Below, in pieces: positions 11,320 through 20,868 of a stretch of DNA of 64,000 nt. Source of the DNA: Camarhynchus parvulus (taxonomy: Eukaryota > Chordata > Aves > Passeriformes > Thraupidae). Within the stretch, counting starts at the first letter, position 1. Each line of letters starts with the position of its first letter. The DNA lies in the NCBI RefSeq assembly GCF_901933205.1, contig NC_044574.1, forward strand, positions 46,719,609-46,783,608, in the 5' to 3' direction. The position numbers and the translations under genes are program-made. A model generated the notes under the pieces. It was given only the letters and a program-made list of their open reading frames with translations, did not search any database and was not told the origin of the DNA.

Positions 11320-13099
11320 TTGTGTGTGCGTGTCCGCGTCGCGGGGCTGCGCCGGGGCACTGCCGCTTCTCTCCCTTCCCAGCCAAGAGCCCGCCGAGGA
11401 GGGCACAGGCACTAGCTGCATCCTCGGGAAGGGCGGACAGACCTGCTTTTTTAGGGCTGCTTTGTTGAGCCTTCCCCATCACCACATGGCGCTGCTCGGG
11501 TGTGGGAAGTGTGCGAGGGGTTGACCAGGCTTGCCCGCGTCCGCATCGGACGAAGGGCAGAATTAAGACATCCCCATTGAATCCAGCAAGTGCCCGGCAG
11601 AAACGAGTGGTAGCCTAGCCCCCGAGAGACGGGGAGAAACCCGCCGGGGTGAGCTCGTCCCAGTTGCGGAGCGGTAAATGGAGCCAGAGCAGTAAGGGAG
11701 ATTCACCCCTCCACCCTGTCCCGTTCCTCCAGCACCGCGCTGCCCCGTTAGCTCCCGGCTGATCCGGCATCACCCGGCGACAGGGCACGGGTGCAGTAAA
11801 AAAAATCATCCAGACAAAAGCAGGCGCTGCGCTTGGGGAACGTCAGGATCCACAACTTTTATTTTGCGAGCACGATGGGCGCACATTTTGCCGGAAACAA
11901 CTTCCCAGTATTTTGGCATCGGAAAAGTGCGCTTTGTGCTTTGCACATGCCCCGTCAGGTTGCTAAACCTTCAAGCGCCGGGAGCCGGAGGAACGGGAAC
12001 ATGTGGATGCTCAATCCGTTTTCGGCAGATGCTGGGTTCGGCACGGCGGCACCGCCGGCCGGGACACGGGCGGGCTGAGCCCGCTGCCCACGCCGCCGCC
12101 CGCGGCTCTCCGTAATGGTCCTCGAACGGGTAATTAAAATCCAGCTGAGAAATTAGACCCTCCAAAGCCCGAGAAAGGGAGCAAGGTAGCGGGAAACGGG
12201 GGGGTGGACTTGCCAAGTCGAACAAGTGCGTGAAATAAATGATCGAGAAAGGAAGAAATTAGAAATGTAACTTCTGGGAAAGGGCTTAATTGTGCAGTGC
12301 TCCCCAGATGCAGGGAGACCCCCCTCTCTCCCGGAGACGGCTGCAGAGAGGCGATGGGGAAGCGGTTGTTTGGAAAACGACAGACAGCTCGGGGATGGTT
12401 CCTGAGCGGAGATGCGCATCTCCGCATCCCTCCCACCCCTCTTCCCTTTCCTGGCGCTCGGCGGGCACCGGACACCCGGGCCGGGCAAAGCTGCCTCGGG
12501 GCGCACCCGTTCCGAAAAAAAGACCTTCGCTGAGAGACTGAGCTTTGGAACCCGCTCGCCCGACGGGACGGGGCGGCCCGGGAACAGGCAGGGACCCCGC
12601 CGGAGGAGCCGGCAGCGCGGCCACTCCTCCGTTTCATTACCGTGTCCCTCTGGAAAAGCAGCCTCCCCCCGCCGCTCCGCCGTGCCTTTACGTGGGCTGG
12701 AGTCTTTCCCGGATCGGTATTTTGGTGGAAGGATTTGGAAGGCAAAATGGGCCGGGGTGGGGGCGGCGGGACCGGGGCGGGGGAATGTGTGTGTGGAAAC
12801 CGTAATGATTTACGACAAAAAGATAAACTCAGGAAACGTCAACTCCAACGTCAGATTTGACTGGAGACGACACAAAGCTGTCTCTTTACTTGCAGTCCTT
12901 GGGGCACGGCCGGAGGCGGGGGGCAAGGCCCGGGGTACGGGGACGCCCCACGCTGGCCCCGCTCTCGCCCCCGGCGGGACCCGCCGCCCTCCCCGGGCCA
13001 CCGGGAGCGCGCCCGCCGCCGCGACCGGCGCCCGGCTCCGCTGCGGCTGCCGCGCCGCTCGGTACTTTCGTAGCGGCGATTTTTGCGCTTTAGGTGTTT

Positions 13100-13294
13100 C
13101 TTATTTTTTCCTCTTTTACTTTAAGTGTGAGTTGGTATTTTCCCGTGGTTTTGTTTTTGTTTTTTGTTTGTTTGCTTTGTTGTTTAAATTTGGGCAGGTT
13201 TTATTGGGTGGGTTTTTTTGGTCGTCTGAGTGGGTTTTACCGTTTCAGAGTGAGTTGAGGAGTTTTTGTTTGTTGGGTTTTTTTACATTTTCAG
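13100..13294 (+). other. G/T-rich, strand-asymmetric tract inside the CpG island
   Basis: The plus strand is dominated by G and T with runs such as TTTTTGTTTTTTGTTTG, in contrast to the GC-rich flanks. It ends in a pyrimidine-rich stretch closing with CATTTTCAG (AG at 13293-13294), which looks like a plus-strand splice acceptor. A possible donor, GGGTAAGG, lies at 13755-13762. An exon of a divergent non-coding RNA is possible but unproven. Confidence 0.4.
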
Positions 13295-13564
13295 CGTTGA
13301 AGGGACCCGCACTTGGAGCACCCCCCGACGGCCAGCCCGGCTTGCCCGGGCTCAGGGCAGGGTGGGGGGCGCGACCAGGGAGGGCAAACGCGATCCGGGG
13401 CGGGCTGGGCTCCAGCGCTCGGGACAGCGGGACGAGCCCGTGGAGGTTCAGGGGGGCTGAGAAGGGGGACCCGGGGCGCCGATGCCGACCCCTCCGGGCG
13501 CAATAAGCGGGCGCGGGGACACAGGACACTCTCGCGTGCGAAGCGGCGTCCGCCGGTGGCGCCC

Positions 13565-13574
13565 CCTATATAGG
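13565..13574. promoter_or_regulatory. Perfect CArG box (SRF site) in a 14-bp palindrome
   Basis: CCTATATAGG matches CC(A/T)6GG exactly and lies inside the perfect palindrome CCCCTATATAGGGG (13563-13576). The TATATA core could also serve as a TATA box in either direction. GC boxes follow at 13589-13600. Confidence 0.65.
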
Positions 13575-13605
13575 GGAAGGGCGGGAGTGGGGCGGGGCGG
13601 CGGCG

Positions 13606-13614
13606 CCTTTGATG
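13606..13614 (-). promoter_or_regulatory. TCF/LEF-type motif
   Basis: CCTTTGATG on the plus strand, CATCAAAGG on the minus strand, fits the TCF/LEF core (A/T)(A/T)CAAAG with the favoured trailing G. It lies 32 bp from the CArG box. Confidence 0.5.
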
Positions 13615-13708
13615 TCCCGCCGGCGGCCCCTTTCATCCCCCCCCGGCTCCCCCCCGAGCTCTTTGTGTGACTAAATTTGGCAGGAGCATGGAGGCGCGCC
13701 AGGGCGCC

Positions 13709-13714
13709 CACGTG
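13709..13714. promoter_or_regulatory. E-box CACGTG
   Basis: A canonical CACGTG between the two TCF/LEF-type motifs in the upstream part of the CpG island; a bHLH-zip binding site by consensus only. Confidence 0.4.
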
Positions 13715-13774
13715 TGCGCCGAGCTCCCAGCTGAGAGAGCCGGGGTTTTCTTCCGGGTAAGGAGACAGCGGGGG

Positions 13775-13783
13775 AGATCAAAG
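13775..13783 (+). promoter_or_regulatory. Consensus TCF/LEF site
   Basis: AGATCAAAG matches the optimal TCF/LEF binding sequence. Together with the motif at 13606-13614 it makes a pair of Wnt-response elements upstream of LEF1, which is itself a known Wnt target in mammals; autoregulation is therefore a reasonable inference. Confidence 0.55.
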
Positions 13784-16019
13784 AGTTTGGGGAGCTGGAG
13801 CCGAAATGTGCTGTGGAAATAAAGTGAAATTAATTAAATAAATAAATAATAGAAACGGGGAAGAAAAAAAATCCTCCGTCCTGGACGCGTGCCAGTCAGA
13901 GGCAAGGGCGAGCACACAGTGGTCGGGGGGACCGGCGGGAGGGAGGAGGAAAAAAAAATATTCTCGGAAAAGGGGGTTGCAGTTGTTTTCTGAAAAGAAA
14001 AAAACAAACAAGCCACACACACAACGAACGAACCAGCAGACCAAGCCTTTTGTTTAAAGCCGCCGGGCTGTGCAGCCAAGCGGGCTCCGCCGGGAAGAGC
14101 CGTCCAGGAGCGCGGCCGGGCCAGGGCTGCGCGGCCGCGGGGCAAAACTCCCTCGTACAGCCCGAGAAACGCCGGGCAACCAGCGGCAAACATCCCCTTC
14201 TCCCGCCCGCGAGGCCGGTTCCGAGGTTCCAAGGGAGTCTTTCTGGGCAAACCCCCCGCGGTTTTTCCTCCCCCTCGGAAGCGGTACCGAGGGTGGTCCC
14301 CCGAGGGGTGGGTGCCCCGGGGGCCAGGCGCCCTTTGCGGCAGCCCCCGCTGCTCCCCGGCGGGCACAGCGCTGCTCAGGGACCGCGGCGCTTCTCTCCG
14401 AGCTGGGCTGGCACAGCCGGGCTGCGCCACCGGGCCCCGCTGCCGCCCTGCACGCCCTGCCCGCCCGGGCCTGCGGGATGGTCACCCGGCCCTCGCTGCT
14501 CCCTCAGGGCTGCAAAGCACAACAAAGAGTGTTAGGTTTTAAAATTTCTCCAATCGAGCCTTCTCGGTGCCTTTTCAAGGCAATGTGACTGAATTATGCG
14601 TGTTCCCCGGGTCTGCATTTGCCACCCCGTTTAGATAACACCCGTGATTTATGTGCAAGTTGAATATATAGGCTGAATTCCTAAATTCCTTCTGAAGCAA
14701 ATAAATCCTCTTTCAGGACATGCGGTGAGCAGGGCCAGAGCAGGGATGTGATGATTAGCCCTGGCTCTGCAGAGTTATCGCTGGTGTCCTGCACATCCCG
14801 CTGCTGCACAGCATCACTGGGGAGCCAGCCCTGGGCTGCCTCAGCATGTATGGATGTGTTTGCAAATATGGACCTGTCCTGTGCCTCTAAAACAAGGATA
14901 ATACCTCTAAGGCATTTTCTACCCTGTGAGAATAAGTGCATTGTTGTGTTTAAAGAGATTCTTCTGACGAACGCCATAGGGAAAGCTGTAAATAACAGAT
15001 CCAGATTTTTGGGAAGGAAAACCCAATGTCCTCCCTCACTCTTGTGTTGCACCAGGCACAGCCCCTTTGGTGGTGCAGTCCCTTTTACAAGCACAGCGTC
15101 CCGATATCTGGCATACCTTTGGATGTGGGTCCAGGTTTGGATTGCAGGCACTGTGGCTCACACTCCATGGCCTATGCCCAGCTGTTTATGGGGTGGCTCA
15201 CCTGCCGTGGCCTCCAGATGATGCTGATGCCAGTTCCTGGTAGCCTTGAGGGAACTTGGGTATTGTGTGGAAGGGATTTCTCATTGCACTTATGATCATT
15301 CCTGTCATGGTGGCTGAAAGGGATTCTTTCCAACAGTCAAGTCAAGAGGATTCTGCCAAGTGAAGGGAACTATTCTGTATTTGGTGCAGATTTATATTTT
15401 AAATAGAGAAAAAAAACCAAAAAGGGAACAATATGTTCTGGTTTTGAAGACTCATTTATTATGAGCCTTTATGAAATACGGACTCATTTTTCAAATTTAT
15501 AACAAAGGGCATCCTGGCTATGTTTCTAGCAGCTATATCAAAGAGTAACTGCACTTCTCATTTAAAGCTACTTTGAAAGAGATCACATGTAATAGGTATT
15601 AGGATATTAAGAGTGTATATGTGCTTTTTGCTTTTTAATTTACACATCCAGCTTTCCAGTTCTGGGATGCCATTAATGTTCTTAGCCCAGAATTACTCTA
15701 TTTAAAGAGCTAGGTTTTCTTAGCTCTTGCAACAACATGGGCTTTATGAGATTTGAGTGGGCAAATCTTACCAGTGCATTTTTACTATAAGAGCTTTTGT
15801 TTAGAGGAAGGCATTGGTGGCTCAGATCTCATGAACGTGTTGTTGTCTCATTTTGAGTTTAAAATAGTTAGTAGTTAGTGCCTGCTTTCTTTTTTTTTTT
15901 TTTTTTAGGTGCAAGATAAAATACAGGGCAAGTGGCATGGTTTATTGAAATAAATGATGACACAAAGTAGCTGGCAAACTAACCCTTACATTGAGCAGTG
16001 CCATTGCAGGATTATTTCT

Positions 16020-16030
16020 GATGACTCATC
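16020..16030. promoter_or_regulatory. AP-1 site in palindromic context
   Basis: GATGACTCATC is palindromic around its central base and contains the TRE consensus TGACTCA. A GATA-like CAGATAAT follows at 16035-16042. The cluster is a candidate enhancer, by motif only. Confidence 0.4.
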
Positions 16031-19000
16031 AGATCAGATAATCCACAGCATGTGGATAAAAGGGGATGCAGGACTCAGAACTAAACCCAGAAAGCCGCTC
16101 TTGGAAAAATGCAAAATCTGAGGTTAATGTTGTATTAAAGGTAAGACCTGAAAAGAGCACGGCAATGTGCTGCCCCCCAAGCAGGGATTTTTAGCCTGGC
16201 ATTTTTGAAAGGACCAAAGAGATGTTCAAAGGGAGTGGAGTAAAATATCCCTGAAGGGGCCTTTGAAAATCCAAACTTTAGTAGTTTTGTGGGATGCCAC
16301 ATTAATGTGAGATTCTAGCTGAAGAAATGTGTTTTAATTTCAGAGTAGCAGTTTTGCCCATTTACGTCAACATTTCCTACTTTTTTGGAGGGGGAAGTTC
16401 TGCTCCTGAATAAATAAATGTTATATGTGTCCCAGAACAGATGAGATTTTCCTCCATCCCTGGAGCCAGGATGCCACACCCAGGGGCAGTGTCTGTGGGC
16501 AGGCTTTCAAAGGCCCCTCCAACCAAGTCCTGCTTCTGCACCTCTAGCTTGGACTCAGAAGTGCTGGTGAGCGTCTCACGCTGCAACTTCTTGGATGCAC
16601 CAGGGAAAGCCCCCAGGAGCCTTTTGCTGGGGTTCTGTGCACGTGTCGTTGGAAGCCTTATGCTGAAAATGTTTGTTTCTATTTGTATTTGATTGTACAA
16701 TGTAAAATTAGTATCTGGAGCCCCATAAGTATATGAGGTGCTTTGTAAAGCAGTCACCCTTTTACAACAGCACTTGGCTTGGCTCCAGCTTGGCCTGTTT
16801 TGGAATTCAGCATACACCAATTGATATATTCTGCCCAATACATAATGACCATGGAGAGCTGACTGTGCACCAGTGTTTCCTTCTGGCTTTTGAAATGGCG
16901 ATCGCTCCCTTTCTGTGCTCCCAACGAAATCAAAGCATCTTGTAATCCTTTGCTTGTTTTTAAGTGACAGTAGTCCTCTGTTCCCTGACAAATATTGCCA
17001 GCAGAAGCCTGGTAGCTCCAGACAAGGTCCTTTGAAAGAGGTGGGAGGGGAGAGAGGCTCTGCAGGCAACTTTCCAGCAGCAGCTGTGCACTAACGGCAT
17101 GGGAGTGTGGGAGGCTACTCCCGGGTTAGGAAGACAGTTCAGCAATGCAGTGAATGTGTGCTCGCAGTACATGACTCCTATTTACTTTTTTTGAATTCCC
17201 TGACCTTTGTCTGACCAAATCCATCGCCGAAACGCAGCTGGATGGGGAGGGGGAGCAGCAGCCAGGCTGTACCAAGGATCCTGCTGCACTCGGTGGAACA
17301 CACGGCATTCCCCCAGGGAAGTGTTTAAGGACAGTAGCGAGGTGGCAAGTTTTCCTTCTTGCTGAGAAAGTTATTTGGAGTTGGGTCTTATTTTACTGTA
17401 CCATCTCTCACTTCCCATGGAAGTAAGTGCCATTAATTTGCCTGACAGAGGTATTAAACTGTAACAGCTGAATACCAGTCAAAGGCAGCACTGTTTGATA
17501 GGGAAGTGCCAGAGAAAGAGGAGTTTGCAGGAGTCTGGGGTATTGTTCAGAGCCTTGTGATCTCAGCTTCATCACAGCTTCACAGTTTCAGGTCTGGTAA
17601 TGATCTGAAAATACAAGTCTTCATGGTGACTGGAAGGCAGAGAGGCACAACCTATAGGGACAGCAGTTAGGGCTCACCTTTTGATGAAGAGCAAGGTCGG
17701 TCTGAGTTGCAGCTGGCCATTTCACCTTCAGCTTCATTTTCTTTTGAGTGGGTCTCATGGACCACTTGTGTCCATGTCCAGGGGAAACAGGCAGTTTTGG
17801 CTTGGAATTAAGAGTTTCAGAGAGACTCTCTAACACCAAGGGAAGTAAATAAATGTGAGCAAAAGTTCTGCAAGTTGTCAAAGGAGAACATCACATGCAA
17901 GGAGATTTCAGTCAAATCCTGCAGAACCTGACTTATAATTGTGCTGGAGCAAGGACCTACAGATGAGACCCCGTGCTGATAAAGAGCTGATGGGGGTGAC
18001 ACTGAGGACAGTGTGGGGTAGAGGAGAAAACTGTAAGTGAGTGGTGTCACATAAAATTCCAAAATTCCCTGTGTGGTGCTGCTCTGAGTCTCCCAGACCG
18101 CTTGTGGTTACTGCTGAGCTCAGCCAGAGCACGGATGCTCAGGCTGTCTTCAAGTAAGCCCTGCCTGAGGGGGAGAATGGTTTCTGCCCTGCTGGAGAAG
18201 GGTAATGAGAGAGGGGGACCCTTTAGGCTGGCTGGGCTATTGCAGAGGGTGGAAGCAAGGGTTTGGATTGTGGCCCTTGTTGCTCATCTGTCAGGTTACA
18301 CCATGATTGATCAGCCAGCTTCTGGCCTGAACATCTCCACAGAAAGCTGTGCTTTCTCTCCTGTTTCTACCTTGCCTCCTCTGCTGCTTTGTGCTGGTCA
18401 GAAGGAAGGAGCAGCTGCAAAACTTGCACGTCTGGGTGAGCCTCAGTCGTCAGCTGAGCCGCCAGCCCTTGCCCACGCAGCAAGGCTTTTCAGCAAAGCA
18501 AGAGACTCCGATGAAAATACTCTTCCTGGCTAAAAGGCTTTAATAACTTTTTCTAACTTCAGCACCTTTTTAAACAATATGTAATTAAATTATGAAGTTT
18601 CTTGATGCAAGATGTTATGGAGTCTGACAGGATGAATGGATTCAGAAAAAGATTAAGCAAATTCATTTTGCCTATGAAACAACGGGTTGGATACAACTTC
18701 CAGCCTAAAAACTCCCTGAACCTCCAACTGCAGGCAGTCATTCCGGGCACACGGAAGGTGATGCAGCAGAGGAGTGCAGATTGGAAAATCAAAAACTGCA
18801 GAAAATTACTCAAATGCATGCTGTGATGGAAAAGTCAGAATCTGATTTTGTAGCGTGCCGTCAGTCACTGGCCTCAAGCTATAACCAAGATTGCTACCAG
18901 CTGATGTATGCATGCTGCTACTTATGTTGATAATGAAATAAAACTTTCCCTGCTTTATTTGTCTGTCCCTTGAGGAATTCAGTTTTTCAGACCTCTCTCA

Positions 19001-19161
19001 CAGCCAAGACTACTTTTTATTACATTTATTTGTGTTTGCTGGCTGTGAAGCATCTAAATAGTGTTTCATTAAAAAAAATCTTTATATGAGAAAGATCAGA
19101 AGCGTTCTGTGGTATTTATTTTTCTTTAAAGAGGGTATCTTTGGCATGCACACAGGCTGTG

Positions 19162-19186
19162 GCTAACTTAACCATTATAAGTTAGC
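19162..19186. repeat. Short perfect inverted repeat
   Basis: GCTAACTTA and TAAGTTAGC form a 9-bp perfect stem around a 7-nt loop. No T-run or gene context suggests a terminator; it may be chance. Confidence 0.5.
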
Positions 19187-20654
19187 AAAGGATCATCCAT
19201 GAGATATTAGCCATAACCAGAATAATATTAGATAACCAGAAAAAGCAGCTTTTAATGGGATTTAATTTCATGTAAGATATATTATTTTGAATTTCAGTAA
19301 AGTTTTTCCTTGAATGCAAACAAACACCTTGTTATTTTGAGCTCTCTTCCTCTTAAACACTGTGCATTTATCCCTGATATGGGCATAGGATTCACCAGAT
19401 TATTTTGCATTAGGAGAGTGCTATCTTTAGTGAGAGCAATTAAGGCAAAGGGGCTGCAGGCCAAAGCACTGGAGCTGTATAAGGATAGCAGAAGCTGTAG
19501 ATTAAGCTGTATATTAATTACTTGGTTCCCTACTTGGAGCTATGAAGAGTGAATTCTTTAATTTAACGTTGCATTTTTTAAGGTAGTTTGTGATTCACTA
19601 AAACCCAAAGCATCAGGAGGTTTTGCAGGTAGATATTAAAATGGTGAAACTACTCCGGATGTTTTGGAAAAAAACAGCTGAAGCAGACTGCAGAGGTGGA
19701 TCCAGAAGGAGGGTGCAGGGCAGGACTTGGAGATGTCCAGGTACATTGCTTTATGCAAGCTCTTGCACAGGGCTGCAATAAGATGGATTTACTTCATCCA
19801 GACCCTGAGCTGGGCTGTGGATTTGATGTTGTGTGAATGAATGTCTGGTTCAGGCAGGAAGGTCTCCCCTCTTGCTCCACTCCATGGTTTATGGAGCTGC
19901 CCACACAGCCCCTGTTACTCATGGTATGCTCTCCAAATTAACAGGTTTCTGCCCCAGAGAAGCTTATGCTCTGGAGGAAGTTCATATCTTTGAACTTATC
20001 TGAATTATCCTCATCTGGGAAAATTAATTCCTTCAGCTCATTCTTATCTCTCAGAAGCTCCTTGTCCCCTCAGTCACAGTTTTGTCTCCCTTGCTACTGC
20101 TGCACATCCTCCCTATGGACTCTTCCCACAGCTGGGGAAGGCTGCAACATCCCCTGGGGCTGCTCCTGATTTCCTGCCAGGCTCCAGGGCAGCTGCCCAG
20201 TGCCCGAGCAGGGGAGGGGTCCTCTTAATGTGACTTTGTTCAGTTGATCTGGGGCTTGTCAAACATACGTGCCTTCAAAAGTCCTGGCTCTGACCTGGGA
20301 AACAGGTGGCACCTTATTAGCCTTTTCAAAGGGAGCTCTCCTGATCTGCTGTGTAATTTAGGCTCCTGTGTTAAATATAACTCAGTGTGCAACGATGCCT
20401 GTAACCATCGTGCTTGGGCCAGTGCCTGCCTGTCAGCTCTCTGGGGCTCTGCACAAATGCAAGAGCTCCCACTGGGCATCCTCCCACCAGGCTGAGGGTC
20501 TCTGCCTGTGGTGGCTGTCATCTGTCATGCTAGGAAAGGATCCTTTGTGCCTTACTCCCATCAAAAGCACAAATACCCATTTACTATATGGTAGAGGAGG
20601 AAATGGCAGCAGCAGCAACAGTCTTGACACTGATTCTGAGATCCATGTCTACCA

Positions 20655-20868
20655 CAGAGCCACAGAATCAACGGTGTTGGAAAAGACCTCTGAAATGATC
20701 GATTCCAACCTATGACTGAGCACCACCATGTCAACTAAGCCATGCCACCAAGTGCCATGTCCAATCTTTTCTTAAACATCTCCAGGGACAGTGACTCCTC
20801 CACCTCCACACATAGCCTACTCCAGTATTCAAATTTCCTGATGATAGACACCAGTGTAATGTAACTTA
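20655..20868 (-). mobile_element. CR1 LINE 3'-end fragment
   Basis: The plus strand carries the antisense of the CR1 3' end: CACAGAATCA, then TTGGAAAAGACCTCT, GATCGATTCCAACC, a match to AAGTGCCATGTCCAATC, and CTCCAGGGACAGTGACTCC, which are hallmark phrases of avian CR1 tails. The terminal 8-bp repeat is reduced to about one copy, and similarity fades after about 20815, so the fragment is old and 5'-truncated. Confidence 0.85.

Larger units (their letters stand above)
10180..11420 (-). promoter_or_regulatory. LEF1: LEF1 5' leader and probable core promoter region
   Basis: Human LEF1 has a long (about 1 kb), GC-rich leader. By analogy transcription here would start near 11100-11400, but no TATA box or clear initiator fixes the start, so the right boundary is approximate. 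The reading frame of the LEF1 ATG is open upstream for about 1.24 kb without a stop. Confidence 0.55.
9740..14520. promoter_or_regulatory. LEF1: Large CpG island spanning LEF1 exon 1, leader and upstream promoter
   Basis: CpG and G+C are high from about 9740 to 14520, with a lower-GC gap near 13090-13300. Outside these limits CpG is rare. LEF1 exon 1 lies at the left end, so the island extends about 4.3 kb upstream of the start codon, much farther than a normal leader. Large islands of this kind are typical of developmental transcription factor genes. All long ORFs in it are low-stop-density artefacts apart from LEF1 exon 1. Confidence 0.9.
14521..20654. other. Upstream flank of LEF1, no gene recognised
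   Basis: Mostly unique DNA with low CpG. It contains a T17 run (15890-15906), the AP-1 motif near 16025, a 230-codon minus-strand ORF (16377-17069) with no recognisable similarity, a RUNX-like TGTGGTTA (18103-18110) and a small hairpin at 19162-19186. No exon or interspersed repeat could be supported. Confidence 0.6.

Noticed and set aside
9700..11421. 573-codon minus-strand ORF as a single gene product
   Set aside because: Only residues corresponding to 9970-10179 match LEF1; the rest is GC-rich leader and intron, and a good splice donor lies at 9969.
12412..13506. 364-codon plus-strand ORF in the CpG island
   Set aside because: Composition-driven: high GC gives few stops, the protein is low complexity (R, P, G, A), and overlapping ORFs exist in the other frames.
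13834..14430. 198-codon minus-strand ORF and overlapping ORFs on both strands at 13.9-14.5 kb
   Set aside because: CpG-island artefact; several frames are open at once and no domain is visible.
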